DNA of 64,000 nucleotides from Halostella limicola (GCF_003675875.1 NZ_RCDI01000003.1:558001-622000); one strand, 5' to 3'; positions 51,439 through 60,556 are shown, numbered from the stretch's first letter. A program made the numbers and translations. The notes: generated by a model from the sequence alone, not told the origin.

Positions 51439-53094
51439 GTGCCAGCGATAGACCCCAGCGAGTACGACGTGCCGGAGCTGACGAGCGAGATCAAAGACAT
51501 CGAGGACGTAGCGGAGTTACGGGCCATCCTCGACGCGGAGGAGGCGGGCGAGGACCGCGCCGCCGCGAAGACGGTGATCGAGTCCCGGATCGAGAAGTTC
51601 AGCGAGGACGAGGACGGCGACGAGGAGATCGACCCCACGGAGCTCACCGTCGCCGAACTCGGCAACGCGATCCAGGGGCTAGACGACGTGGAGCGCCTCC
51701 GCGCTATCCTCGACGCGGAGGAGGGCGGCGACGACCGCGACAGCGCGAAGAAGCTCGTCCAGAAGCGGATCGACTCCGTGACCGAGGACGAGGGCGAGGA
51801 CGAGGAGGAGCAGCTTCCGCCGGAGGAGAAACACCCGGAACTCGACCACCCGACCGCCGACAAGCGCCACGTCCGCGCGATAGAGGACGGCACCTACGGC
51901 GACATGTGGGTGTACTGCGAGACCCAGCGGGGCGAGCTCATCGACTGCTCGCGCGAGATGCTGGGCAAGGCGCGGGAGCTGATGGACGAGTACAACGACG
52001 ACTACTCGGAGGACGAGCGGGTCGTCGCCGTCCTGATCGGCGACGACGTGGAGCGCCTCGCCGACGAGTGCATCTCCTACGGCGCGGACGTCGTCGTCTA
52101 CCACGAGGACGAGCGCCTCGACCGGTTCCGGCACAAGTCCTACGCGCAGGTGTTCTGCGACATGGCGCGGTGGGGCGGCGACCCCGGCGAGGGCAACCCC
52201 GACCCCGCCGACTGGCGGGACTACGACGAGCCGCGCTACGTGCTGTTCCCGGCGACGAACAACGGCCGCGACCTCTCCGCGCAGGTCCAGGCGGAGCTCG
52301 ACTCCGGGCTGGCGTCGGACTGCTCGGGCCTGTACATCGAGGAGGTCACCATCTCGAACCCCGTGAAGACGGGGAGCGCGGGCTCGAAGAAGGAGTTCGA
52401 GCGCGTCCTGCACATGAAGCGCCCGGACTTCTCCGGGTTCGAGTACTCGACCATCCTCTGTCTGGACAACCCCGACCGGGACTTCCACCCGCAGGGCGGG
52501 TCGGTCATCCCGGGGAGCTTCGAGGTGCCCGACCCCGCCCCGGAGCGTCAGGGCGAGGTGGTCGAACACGACCTCGACCTGCAGGACGACTGGTTCCGCG
52601 TCGACGTCACCGACTACGACCAGCTGGACGAGGGCGTCGACCTCACCGGGCACGACGTCGTCGTCGCGCTCGGCCGCGGCATCGGCGACGACCCGACGCG
52701 GGGCATGGAGCTCGGCATCGATCTGGTCGATGCGTTCGACGACGCCGCACTCGGCATCTCGCGGGGCATCGTCACCTCCTCGTACCAGTTCGAGGGCCAC
52801 GTCGAGCGCTACGCCGCGGAGGAGCGCCAGATCGGCGAGACGGGACAGATCGTCGAGCCGGACCTCTACGTCGCCGCGGGCATCTCCGGGGCCATCCAGC
52901 ACAAGGTCGGGATGGACGAGTCCGACACGATCGTCTCGATCAACACCGACCCCGACGCCGACATCCGGGACTTCTCGGACTACTTCGTCGAGGGCGACCT
53001 GTTCGACGTGCTGCCCGAACTGATCGAGGCCGTCGAGCGCGGCGAGTTGCCGAAAGCCATCGCCGACGGCACGGGAGGTGACGGCGATGACTGA
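51439..53094 (+). CDS. fixB: Electron transfer flavoprotein alpha subunit with duplicated N-terminal extension
   Basis: Residues from about 140 form ETF alpha, ending with the FAD-binding QIGETGQIVEPDLYVAAGIS, then GAIQHKVGMDESDTIVSIN. The 551-residue total exceeds the usual 310-400 because the first 120 residues hold two copies of a helical repeat: VAELRAILDAEEAGEDR (about residues 27-43) and VERLRAILDAEEGGDDR (about 84-100), each followed by a basic/acidic helix. The repeat's role is unknown. GTG 51439 is preceded by GGAGGTGA (51425-51432). It overlaps fixC by 8 bases. Confidence 0.92.
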   Translation: MPAIDPSEYDVPELTSEIKDIEDVAELRAILDAEEAGEDRAAAKTVIESRIEKFSEDEDGDEEIDPTELTVAELGNAIQGLDDVERLRAILDAEEGGDDRDSAKKLVQKRIDSVTEDEGEDEEEQLPPEEKHPELDHPTADKRHVRAIEDGTYGDMWVYCETQRGELIDCSREMLGKARELMDEYNDDYSEDERVVAVLIGDDVERLADECISYGADVVVYHEDERLDRFRHKSYAQVFCDMARWGGDPGEGNPDPADWRDYDEPRYVLFPATNNGRDLSAQVQAELDSGLASDCSGLYIEEVTISNPVKTGSAGSKKEFERVLHMKRPDFSGFEYSTILCLDNPDRDFHPQGGSVIPGSFEVPDPAPERQGEVVEHDLDLQDDWFRVDVTDYDQLDEGVDLTGHDVVVALGRGIGDDPTRGMELGIDLVDAFDDAALGISRGIVTSSYQFEGHVERYAAEERQIGETGQIVEPDLYVAAGISGAIQHKVGMDESDTIVSINTDPDADIRDFSDYFVEGDLFDVLPELIEAVERGELPKAIADGTGGDGDD

Positions 53095-54745
53095 CGCCGA
53101 GCACTACGAGGCGGTCGTCGTCGGCGCGGGGCCGGGCGGTGCCGCGGCCGCGGCGACGCTCGCGAGAAACGGCGTGGAGACGCTGGTGCTGGAACGCGGC
53201 GTCGACGCGGGGTCGAAGAACGTCAGCGGCGGCCTCATCTACGCCGAGGAGTCCGCGCCGTACACCATCGACACGCTGTTCCCCGGCTTCCGCGGCGCGG
53301 CCTCGGAGCGCCCGGTCACGAAGTACTACCTGCACAACGTCGCCGGCGACAGGGTGAAGACGTTCGACATCACCGACCTCCACGAGCACGACACGGAGTG
53401 GTCCGACGCCGTCCTCCGGCGGAAGATGGACTCGTGGCTCGCGGAGCGGGTCCACGAGATGACCCGCGACGCGGGCGGCGGCCTGCTGACCGACGTGCGG
53501 GTCAACGGCCTCCTACGCGACGAGGGCGAGATCGTCGGCGTCACCTGCGACGAACTCGATCCGATCCGCGCGGACCTGGTCGTCGCGGCCGACGGCGTCA
53601 ACTCGGAACTCGCCCGCGACGCCGGACTGATGGACTGGGAGGAGCCCGAGGAGTGGTTCCAGGGCGTCAAGGCCGTCGTCGACGTGCCCGACGTCGACGA
53701 GCGGTTCGACCTCGGTCCCGACGAGGGGGCGGCCCACCTGTTCTCGGGCGACCTGTTCGAGGGCGTCCGCGGCGGCGGGTTCGTCTACACGAACCGCGAC
53801 TCGCTGTCGGTCGGCACCGTCTTCCACCTCGACAGCCTCGTCGCCGAGGAGGCCGAGCCCCACCAGCTGCTCGACGCCCTCCTCACCCACCCCCTGCTCG
53901 CCGACTGGATCGGCGACGAGTACCGCGAGCGCGAGTACGCGGCCAAGCTCGTGCCGGACTCGAAGAAGGTGGCCCACCGCAACCCTCACGAGGACCGCCT
54001 CGTGCTCGTCGGCGACGCCGGCGGGCAGATGCAGGCGCAGGGGCCGATCATCAAGGGGATGAACCACGCCGTGACGGCCGGCGCGCTGGCCGCCGAGGCG
54101 TACGTCGAGGCGAAGTCCCGCGGCGACACCGACAGCGCCGGCGAGCGCTACGCGAAGAAGCTGCGCGACGAGGGCGTGATGGACAAGCTCCGCCCGAAGC
54201 GATACGAGGTGGCGAGCGCCCTCGGCGAGAACGAGCGCGCGACCGACCTCGCCGACCGCGTGCTGGAGTCGACGGTCGGCCGCCTCGGCGTCCGCGCGCT
54301 CGGCGACCGGCTGGAGGCGCTGTACTCCTCGCCGTTCCTCGCGATGCTCGCGCCGGACACGCGCACGCCGTACGTGACGATGCCGACGGTCATCGCGGAG
54401 GAGCTCGGGACGCGCGTCCACGGCACCGCCGACTACGAGCCGCCGGATCTCGCCGACCGCATCGGGGAGCTCACCTACGACACGGACGTGGGCAACCCCC
54501 ACATCGAACTGCTGGACAACTCCGCGGAGGCCAGCGGCGCGGCGGTGCACGCCTGCCCCGTCAGCGCGAAGGACTTCGGCGGCGGCTGCTACCGCGAGGA
54601 GACGGTCAAGGTCAACGGCCACGAGGAGACCGCCGTCAGCCTCGACACCCAGCCCTGCGTTGAATGCGGTACCTGCGCCATCGTCGCGGATACCGACTGG
54701 GAGCACCCCCGCGGCGGCAAGGGCGTCGAGTTCCGCGAGGGGTGA
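53087..54745 (+). CDS. fixC: FixC-FixX fusion: ETF-quinone oxidoreductase
   Basis: The 552-residue protein takes electrons from the ETF and passes them to quinone at the membrane face. It has a dinucleotide-binding AVVVGAGPGGAAAAATLARN, the GLIYAEES region, and VLVGDAGGQMQAQGPIIKGM typical of FixC. The last 90 residues are a FixX-like ferredoxin: CPVSAKDFGGGCYRE, PCVECGTC and WEHPRGGKGVEF. In Rhizobium these are separate proteins. ATG 53087 has GGGAGGTGA six bases upstream. Confidence 0.92.
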   Translation: MTDAEHYEAVVVGAGPGGAAAAATLARNGVETLVLERGVDAGSKNVSGGLIYAEESAPYTIDTLFPGFRGAASERPVTKYYLHNVAGDRVKTFDITDLHEHDTEWSDAVLRRKMDSWLAERVHEMTRDAGGGLLTDVRVNGLLRDEGEIVGVTCDELDPIRADLVVAADGVNSELARDAGLMDWEEPEEWFQGVKAVVDVPDVDERFDLGPDEGAAHLFSGDLFEGVRGGGFVYTNRDSLSVGTVFHLDSLVAEEAEPHQLLDALLTHPLLADWIGDEYREREYAAKLVPDSKKVAHRNPHEDRLVLVGDAGGQMQAQGPIIKGMNHAVTAGALAAEAYVEAKSRGDTDSAGERYAKKLRDEGVMDKLRPKRYEVASALGENERATDLADRVLESTVGRLGVRALGDRLEALYSSPFLAMLAPDTRTPYVTMPTVIAEELGTRVHGTADYEPPDLADRIGELTYDTDVGNPHIELLDNSAEASGAAVHACPVSAKDFGGGCYREETVKVNGHEETAVSLDTQPCVECGTCAIVADTDWEHPRGGKGVEFREG

Positions 54746-54752
54746 TCGCACG

Positions 54753-55145
54753 GTGACCGCGGCGAACCGCGACCCCGGCCCCGACGCCGACGCCGTCGGC
54801 GACCGGATCGACGACCTCGCCGACCGCGCCGCGGCGGCCCGGGCGTCGTTCGACCCGCCCGCGGACCCGCCGGACGAGGAGCGGGCGCTGTCGCTGCTGC
54901 GCGAGGGGTTCGGCCCCACAGTCTCCCTCTACGTCGAGTGCCGCACCGGCGGCGACCCCGTCAGGTTCGACGCGGCGGAGTTCGAGCGACTGGAGGCGGC
55001 GATGAACGAGTGGCTGGAACTGTACGCCGCCTGCTACGGCGTCGAGTTGGACGCGGACTACACCGTGCGGACGGCCGCGGAGGCGCTGCTCGACACCCAC
55101 GACCTGACCGACGTGGCGCGGGTGCTGACCGGCGTCCCGGAGTAG
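54753..55145 (+). CDS. Hypothetical protein at the end of the ETF operon
   Basis: The 130-residue helical protein starts at GTG 54753, seven bases after fixC. Its core contains ALSLLREGFGPTVSLYVECR and EAMNEWLELYAACYGVELD-like helices, ending DLTDVARVLTGVPE. No cofactor motif is apparent. Close spacing suggests an accessory factor for the flavoprotein complex, but the family is not recognised. Confidence 0.65.
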   Translation: MTAANRDPGPDADAVGDRIDDLADRAAAARASFDPPADPPDEERALSLLREGFGPTVSLYVECRTGGDPVRFDAAEFERLEAAMNEWLELYAACYGVELDADYTVRTAAEALLDTHDLTDVARVLTGVPE

Positions 55146-55266
55146 GCCGAGCCGACGCTGGCCCGGACGACGCGGCGGTTCGCCGCAGTGCCCTCAGAGA
55201 GCGCCCGCTTCCAGATAACGAAAGTTCGTGACAAAATCTAAGTCGTGGCGAGTGCTAACGGGCGCC

Positions 55267-55998
55267 ATGGAACTGACCGGGGAGTTCGAGTTCGGCCACG
55301 ACGACCGGCGAGAGATCTACGACTACGTGGAGAGCCACGGATCGCTGGAGCCGAAGCGGCTGCGGCGGGCGCTCGACATGGACCCGCGTGCGTTCGGCCA
55401 CCACGTCGCCATCCTCAAGCGCGACGGGGTGCTGGAGGAGGTAAACGGCGAACTCCGCGTCGCGTTCGAGGACGCCGACCGGCAGGAGTTCGAGGCCGAC
55501 GGCGTCGACTGCACGATCCGGCAGGCCAGACAGGAGGATCTCACCGGCCTCGTCGGGTCCATCCGCGACGTGGCCGAGGCGGGGAGCTACATCGAGGCCG
55601 AGACCGTCGCCGACGTCATCGACCACGAAGAGGTGTTGCTCCGGCACAACGAACTGGAGTCGCGCATCTTCTTCGTCGCCACCGTCGACGAGGACGTGGT
55701 CGGGTGGGTTCACCTCGACGTCCCGGAGGTCGGCAAACTCGAACACACCGCGCGGCTCACGGTGGGCGTCTTGGAGGAGTACCGCGGCCGCGGCATCGGC
55801 GAGCGCCTCCTGCAACGCGGGGTCGACTGGGCCGCGGAGAACGGGTACGAGAAACTCTACCAGAGCGTCCCCTCGACGAACGAGGAGGCGATCGACTTCC
55901 TCGATGAGCACGGGTGGGAGACGGAGGCCGTCCGCGAGGACCACTACAAGGTCGACGACGAGTACGTGGACGAAGTGATGATGGCCCGCGAGCTATAG
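55267..55998 (+). CDS. HTH-GNAT fusion acetyltransferase
   Basis: The first 70 residues look like a winged helix (YDYVESHGSLEPKRLRRALD then FGHHVAILKRDGVLEEVNG). The remaining 170 form a GNAT domain with LTVGVLEEYRGRGIGERLLQ for acetyl-CoA and VPSTNEEAIDFLDEHGWETE near the end. The protein may therefore bind DNA or RNA and acetylate a partner. AAAATCTAAG at 55233-55242 lies near -29 of ATG 55267, so transcription is probably leaderless. The upstream part of the longer open frame is not needed. Confidence 0.82.
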   Translation: MELTGEFEFGHDDRREIYDYVESHGSLEPKRLRRALDMDPRAFGHHVAILKRDGVLEEVNGELRVAFEDADRQEFEADGVDCTIRQARQEDLTGLVGSIRDVAEAGSYIEAETVADVIDHEEVLLRHNELESRIFFVATVDEDVVGWVHLDVPEVGKLEHTARLTVGVLEEYRGRGIGERLLQRGVDWAAENGYEKLYQSVPSTNEEAIDFLDEHGWETEAVREDHYKVDDEYVDEVMMAREL

Positions 55999-56148
55999 GT
56001 CCGCGCCCTCTATCGGGTCCGCGACGATCCCCTCTTTCTGCGCGAGGACGCGCCCGTGCGCCGCACAGACGAGTCGGTTCTCGGCCCACGGCACGTGCAG
56101 GCGCACCGCCGCCTTCCGGTCGCACCCCTCCTCGGTACACGTCCGCAT
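55993..56148 (-). CDS. Small Cys-rich putative zinc-binding protein (51 residues)
   Basis: This short gene encodes MRTCTEEGCDRKAAVRLHVP, then ENRLVCAAHGRVLAQKEG and ends PIEGADL. The C-x4-C ... C-x2-H arrangement fits one small zinc site. It overlaps the HTH-GNAT gene tail-to-tail by six bases. Composition is clearly protein-like and unlike shadow frames. Confidence 0.65.
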   Translation of the reverse strand: MRTCTEEGCDRKAAVRLHVPWAENRLVCAAHGRVLAQKEGIVADPIEGADL

Positions 56149-56303
56149 GGGCGGTCGAACGCCGCGGACCGCCTTCGGTCTACCGGTGGTCGAGGCCCGC
56201 AGTCCCGCGACACTCGCGCCCGTCGACGCCCCTGACGGGACTCACTCGACCGTTCCGAGCGAGCACCGCAACCGTTACCCCCGCTCCGGACGCGGACGAC
56301 CGC

Positions 56304-57023
56304 ATGAGCGACAGCGCTATCGTCGTCGGCGCGTCCTCCGGCATCGGCCGCGAACTGGCCCGCGAACTCGCCGCGGACGGCTACGAGGTGGGCCTCGCCG
56401 CCCGGAGCCTCGACCGCCTCCGCGACCTCGGCGAGGAGCTACCGACCGAGAGCTACGTCGCGCGGCTGGACGTGACCGACCCCGAGGAGGCGCGCGACCG
56501 GTTCCACCGCCTCGCCGACGCGATGGGCGGCGTCGACCTCGTCGTCGCGAACGCCGGCACGGCGCACGTGAACCCCGACCTGGACTGGGGACCCGAGCGG
56601 GAGACGATCGACGTGAACGTCGGCGGGTTCGCCGCGATCGCGACCGCCGCGATGGACCGCTTCGAGGAGCGCGGATCGGGCCACCTCGTCGGCGTCTCCT
56701 CCGTGGCGGCGCACGTCGGGAACGGCGACGCGCCGGCGTACGGCGCGTCGAAGGCGTTCGTCTCGAACTACCTCTCGGGCCTGCGGGCCCGCGCCGCGGG
56801 GACGGACGTGTCCGTCACGACGATCGAACCGGGCTACGTCGACACCGACCTGATGCTCGACGACGACGCGTTCTGGGTGGCGTCGCCGGAGACGGCGGCC
56901 GAGCAGATCGCCGACGCGATACGGGCGAAGCGGTCGCACGCCTACGTCACCCGCCGCTGGCGACTGGTGGCGTGGCTGCTGAAGGCGGTGCCGGAGTCGG
57001 TGCTGCAGAGGGTCTTCTCGTAG
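56304..57023 (+). CDS. Short-chain dehydrogenase/reductase
   Basis: The 239-residue NAD(P)-dependent oxidoreductase has the glycine motif VVGASSGIGRELARELAADG, the VVANAGTAH strand, catalytic Ser in VGVSSVAAHVGNG and YGASK with catalytic Tyr and Lys, followed by IEPGYVDTDL. Arg residues after the second strand (GLAARSLDRL) suggest NADP preference. The substrate is not deducible. It is tail-to-tail with tmcA, two bases apart. Confidence 0.9.
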   Translation: MSDSAIVVGASSGIGRELARELAADGYEVGLAARSLDRLRDLGEELPTESYVARLDVTDPEEARDRFHRLADAMGGVDLVVANAGTAHVNPDLDWGPERETIDVNVGGFAAIATAAMDRFEERGSGHLVGVSSVAAHVGNGDAPAYGASKAFVSNYLSGLRARAAGTDVSVTTIEPGYVDTDLMLDDDAFWVASPETAAEQIADAIRAKRSHAYVTRRWRLVAWLLKAVPESVLQRVFS

Positions 57024-57025
57024 CG

Positions 57026-59269
57026 CTACGTCCCGAATCGCTCGCGCTCCTCGCGGGCCGTTTCGTCGCCGTACGCCTCGACGAGCGGCTCGTACGCGTC
57101 GCCGATCGCCCGCATGCACTGGCGCGCGGAGGGGAACTCCAGCGCGTCGGCAACCGCGGGCCACTCGCGGGCTTGGAGCGCCCGGAGGACGAGCAGGCGC
57201 TCCTCCCGGGGCGTCAGGTCCGCCTCGCCCTCGACGAGGTGGCGGACTGCGAGCACGCGGAACGGCCGCGGGGACACGTCGAACAGCCCCGGACCGTAGG
57301 CGGCGTCGGCGACGACGCGCCACTCGTACGGCGTGAGGTCGAGGTCGGGGACGGCCTCGGCGGCCCGGAGCGCGGCCCGCACCACGTCGGGGTCGGCGTC
57401 GTCCAGCGCGTCCGAGAGGACGCTCCCGATCCGCCGGACGAACCGGGCGGCGTGGCGGTCGCGTAAGTCGCGGCCGGCCGCCGACAGGGGGTCGACCATC
57501 ACCGCGGAGTACTCGCCGCTCGCGTCGTTGCGGGTCGTCGAGAGGTGGACCGTCGAGTAGCCGTTCTCGCGCCAGAAGTCGACGAGGCCGGGGGCCGCGC
57601 CGTAGCCGACGCTCAGGTAGTCGAGGTCGGCGAACTCCTCGCGGACCGCGTCGAGCAGGCGGGAGCCGAGCCCCCGCGAGCGCACGGCGTGGTGGGCCGC
57701 GATGCGGACGACCCGCAGGCCGGCGGGCCGCCCGGCGTCCTCGTCGCGCAGTTGGCTGGTGAGCACGTCCGGCACCATGTTTCCCCGGACGCGGCCGCCC
57801 TCGTACATCTCCCGCCGCACGTCCGCCGGGAGGTCCCCCTCGCGGGCGAGGAGGGCGACGCTGACGACGTGTCCGTCGAGGGTGAGCGCCCGCACCGAGA
57901 GGTTCGGCGCGTCGAGCAGGCGCGCGAGGTCGTTCGGCTCGGTCCGGTAGTGCGCCAGCACGAGCAGGCCGAACGCCTCGCGGAGCAGGTGCTCGTCGGC
58001 GAGCAGGTCCTCGGGGGTGAGCGCCTCGTACTCGACCGACTCCGGCGTCGCGTCCGCCACGAGCGGGTCGACCGGCGGCCGGGCGTCGAGCATGAGCGCG
58101 CGGAACGCCCACACCTCGACGGGGTCGCCGCCGGCGTACCGGATGGGGTCGTCGAGGCGGACGTCCGTCACCTCGTGGCCGCTCTCGGCGAGGCGGTCCC
58201 GGAACCGGACGGAGAACCCGCGCCCGGCGCCCTCGTAGCCGTGGACCGTCGTCGCGAACGCGACGCGGTCGGCCGCGAGGAACGATTCGAGCAGGCGGAC
58301 CGGCAGCGCGGCGGCCTCGTCCACGATGACCACGCCGGGGTCGCCGGGCAGGTCCGCGGCCTCCACCGCGCGGGCGAAGCGGACGCAGCCGCCGCCCGCC
58401 GCCTCGATCCGCTGCGGTGGGTCGCGGTCGACGCCGGCCAGCGCGCCCTCCGCGTCGAGCAGTTCCCGCGCCCGGAGGAACGCCTCGCGGGCGCTCCGGT
58501 ACTGTCGGGCGGTGACCAGCACGTCGTCGCCGGCGAGCGCGAGTGCCCCCGCGGCGAGGCCCGCGGCGCTCGACTTCCCGCGCCCGCGGTCCGCCTCGGC
58601 GACGACCGCGGTACCGGGTTCGCGGAGCGCTTCGAAGGATCTCACGGCGTCGGCCTGGTCCGTCGTCAGACAGGCCTCGTAGGCCGTCCTCGGAAAGGCG
58701 CGCTCGCCGTCGGCCGGAACGGGAACCGGGTCCGCCGGCAAGCGAGGAGCCGGGTCCGTCAGGCCGTCGCGCTCGAGGCGGTCCGCGTCGACGTCGTAGA
58801 CGGCGATCCCCGGGTGCTGTCGGAGCGTCCGGACGAACCGCTCTCGGAAGTGTCCGGTCACGTCGCCGACGCCGAACGGCGGCACCGCGAGGCTCTCGTC
58901 GAAACAGTCCCGGCTGTCCGGCCACTCGTCGAGCGGCGGCGCGAGCAGGACGAACAGGCCGCCGCCGTCGACTGCGCCGACCACGCGGCCGACGGCGTTG
59001 GGACGGAGTTCCTCGTGGGCGTCGACCACGACGGCGTCGCGGGTCTCGCCCAGCAGGTCGCCCGCGCGGTGGGACGGGAGGTGCTCGCACCGGAACCGGT
59101 CGTCCGGCCCGACGAGCGTCGTCCGCGTGAGCGGGAGGTCGACGCCGTCGAGCACCGCTTCGGCCGCCTCGTAGCAGGCGGCGTGGTCGCCCGTCAGGAC
59201 GAGCATCCGCCGCTCGTCGGCGCGGCGGGCCTCCGTCCGGAGCGACCGCGCCGGTGCGACTGCGTTCAT
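57026..59269 (-). CDS. tmcA: tRNA(Met) cytidine acetyltransferase TmcA
   Basis: TmcA makes N4-acetylcytidine at the wobble base of elongator tRNA-Met and, in archaea, at many rRNA and mRNA sites. The 747-residue protein has an N-terminal domain (VLTGDHAACYEAAEAVL), an RNA-helicase-like ATPase with EADRGRGKSSAAGLAAG and VIVDEAAALPVRLLES, and a GNAT domain (VVRIAAHHAVRSRGLGSRLL). The C-terminal part binds tRNA. ATG 59269 is preceded by AAGGAGGGAGC, a clear ribosome site. Confidence 0.93.
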   Translation of the reverse strand: MNAVAPARSLRTEARRADERRMLVLTGDHAACYEAAEAVLDGVDLPLTRTTLVGPDDRFRCEHLPSHRAGDLLGETRDAVVVDAHEELRPNAVGRVVGAVDGGGLFVLLAPPLDEWPDSRDCFDESLAVPPFGVGDVTGHFRERFVRTLRQHPGIAVYDVDADRLERDGLTDPAPRLPADPVPVPADGERAFPRTAYEACLTTDQADAVRSFEALREPGTAVVAEADRGRGKSSAAGLAAGALALAGDDVLVTARQYRSAREAFLRARELLDAEGALAGVDRDPPQRIEAAGGGCVRFARAVEAADLPGDPGVVIVDEAAALPVRLLESFLAADRVAFATTVHGYEGAGRGFSVRFRDRLAESGHEVTDVRLDDPIRYAGGDPVEVWAFRALMLDARPPVDPLVADATPESVEYEALTPEDLLADEHLLREAFGLLVLAHYRTEPNDLARLLDAPNLSVRALTLDGHVVSVALLAREGDLPADVRREMYEGGRVRGNMVPDVLTSQLRDEDAGRPAGLRVVRIAAHHAVRSRGLGSRLLDAVREEFADLDYLSVGYGAAPGLVDFWRENGYSTVHLSTTRNDASGEYSAVMVDPLSAAGRDLRDRHAARFVRRIGSVLSDALDDADPDVVRAALRAAEAVPDLDLTPYEWRVVADAAYGPGLFDVSPRPFRVLAVRHLVEGEADLTPREERLLVLRALQAREWPAVADALEFPSARQCMRAIGDAYEPLVEAYGDETAREERERFGT

Positions 59270-59385
59270 GCTCCCTCCTTCGCCCCCTCGGGTAAGGGGC
59301 TTTGCGCTTGCGGGCGACGGCCGAGTTCGGCGACGGCGCTGCCGTGTTTCTGTCTCACACGCCACCGAACGTTTGAAAGCGCTTT

Positions 59386-59558
59386 TATGGGGTGGCGCGT
59401 TATTCAGTGCTACAGCCTGCGCGGGGTTGATGATGCTCCTAGCCGCACAGGATTCTCGCCGTCGGGAAACTGACGGCCGCCGGGAATCTCCCCAGCGGTT
59501 CCCGGCACGCCACCGACGTGGCGACGGCAGGGGAGCGCGAGCCCACGCGCAGGAGGTG
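59386..59558 (+). promoter_or_regulatory. Structured leader of the L7Ae operon with C/D-like boxes
   Basis: CTTTTATG (59387-59394) looks like the TATA box, giving a transcript of about 150 bases before L7Ae. The leader contains TGATGA (59428-59433) and CTGA (59470-59473), the box C and box D words of kink-turns that L7Ae binds. Two perfect hairpins follow: GCCGGGAA/TTCCCGGC (59479-59506) and CGCCAC-CGAC-GTGGCG (59508-59523). GGAGGTGA at 59551-59558 serves the start. Autoregulation by L7Ae is inference. Confidence 0.5.
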
Positions 59559-59565
59559 ACTAACA

Positions 59566-59928
59566 ATGCCAGTATACGCAGATTTCGACGTCCCGGCTGA
59601 CCTCCAGGACGACGCCATCGAGGCGCTCGAGGTCGCCCGAGACACAGGTACGGTAAAGAAAGGTACGAACGAAACGACGAAGGCGGTCGAGCGCGGCAAC
59701 GCCGAGCTCGTCTACGTCGCCGAAGACGTCCAGCCGGAGGAGATCGTGATGCACCTGCCCGAGCTCGCCGACGAGAAGGGCATCTCCTACGTCTTCATCG
59801 ACACGCAGGACGACGTCGGCCACGCGGCCGGCCTCGAGGTCGGCAGCGCCGCCGCCGCGATCGTCGACGCCGGCGACGCCGGCGACGACGTCGAGGACAT
59901 CGCCGACAAAGTCGAGGACCTTCGCTGA
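59566..59928 (+). CDS. rpl7ae: 50S ribosomal protein L7Ae
   Basis: L7Ae binds kink-turns in 23S rRNA, C/D and H/ACA guide RNAs and RNase P RNA. The 120-residue protein begins [20 protein letters not shown] and has the RNA-recognition core [20 protein letters not shown] then [17 protein letters not shown]. The C-terminal [20 protein letters not shown] is also conserved. It opens an operon with S28e, L24e and ndk, an arrangement common in archaea. Confidence 0.97.
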   Translation: MPVYADFDVPADLQDDAIEALEVARDTGTVKKGTNETTKAVERGNAELVYVAEDVQPEEIVMHLPELADEKGISYVFIDTQDDVGHAAGLEVGSAAAAIVDAGDAGDDVEDIADKVEDLR

Positions 59929-59939
59929 GGCGATAACCA

Positions 59940-60170
59940 ATGAGTGCTGAAGAGACTGAAGACGGATCCACGTCCACGCCCGCAGAGGTCATCGAGATCG
60001 TGGGCAAGACCGGGATGCACGGCGAGGCCATGCAGGTCAAGTGCCGCATCCGGGAAGGCGAGAACCAGGGCCGAATCATCACCCGCAACTGCCTCGGCCC
60101 CGTCCGCGAGGGCGACGTTCTCCAGCTCCGCGAGACCGCCCGCGAGGCCGACTCCATCGGGGGGCAGTAA
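59940..60170 (+). CDS. rps28e: 30S ribosomal protein S28e
   Basis: The 76-residue protein has the eS28 core [20 protein letters not shown] and [20 protein letters not shown]. It binds near the mRNA exit on the small subunit. An acidic N-terminal stretch is a haloarchaeal feature. It starts 11 bases after L7Ae and ends 2 bases before L24e. Confidence 0.96.
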   Translation: MSAEETEDGSTSTPAEVIEIVGKTGMHGEAMQVKCRIREGENQGRIITRNCLGPVREGDVLQLRETAREADSIGGQ

Positions 60171-60172
60171 CC

Positions 60173-60556
60173 ATGCCGCAGACGCGAGAGTGCGACTACT
60201 GCGGGCAGGACATCGAGCCCGGCACCGGGACGATGTTCGTCCGCACCGACGGCTCGACGACGTACTACTGCTCCAGCAAGTGCGAGAAGAACGCCGACCT
60301 CGGTCGCGAACCGCGCGACACCGAGTGGACGGCCGCCGCCCGCGAGCAGGCCGACCGCCGCGCGTCCCAGGCCGCACAGGAGTCCGCCGCAGAGGCGGGC
60401 CGCGAGGACCAGGACGTCGACGAGACGGCCGACGCCCGCTCCGCCGACGAGTCGGACACCGAGTCCGAGGAAGAGCGCGAGCAGAGCGGCGCCGACGAGA
60501 CGGCTGACGCCGACGAGGCCGACGCCGAGGAAGACGAAGAGGAGACCGAAGAATGA
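60173..60556 (+). CDS. rpl24e: 50S ribosomal protein L24e with long acidic tail
   Basis: The first 55 residues are the eL24 zinc-ribbon domain: [20 protein letters not shown] and [18 protein letters not shown], giving four Cys. The other 70 residues are an extremely acidic Ala/Glu/Asp-rich tail ([19 protein letters not shown] and on), roughly doubling the usual archaeal length of about 60. The tail is likely disordered. It overlaps ndk by ATGA. Confidence 0.95.
   Translation: MPQTRECDYCGQDIEPGTGTMFVRTDGSTTYYCSSKCEKNADLGREPRDTEWTAAAREQADRRASQAAQESAAEAGREDQDVDETADARSADESDTESEEEREQSGADETADADEADAEEDEEETEE

Noticed and set aside
57545-59473. 642-residue plus-strand frame opposite tmcA
   Set aside because: It overlaps the complete TmcA gene and lacks any domain; shadow frame.
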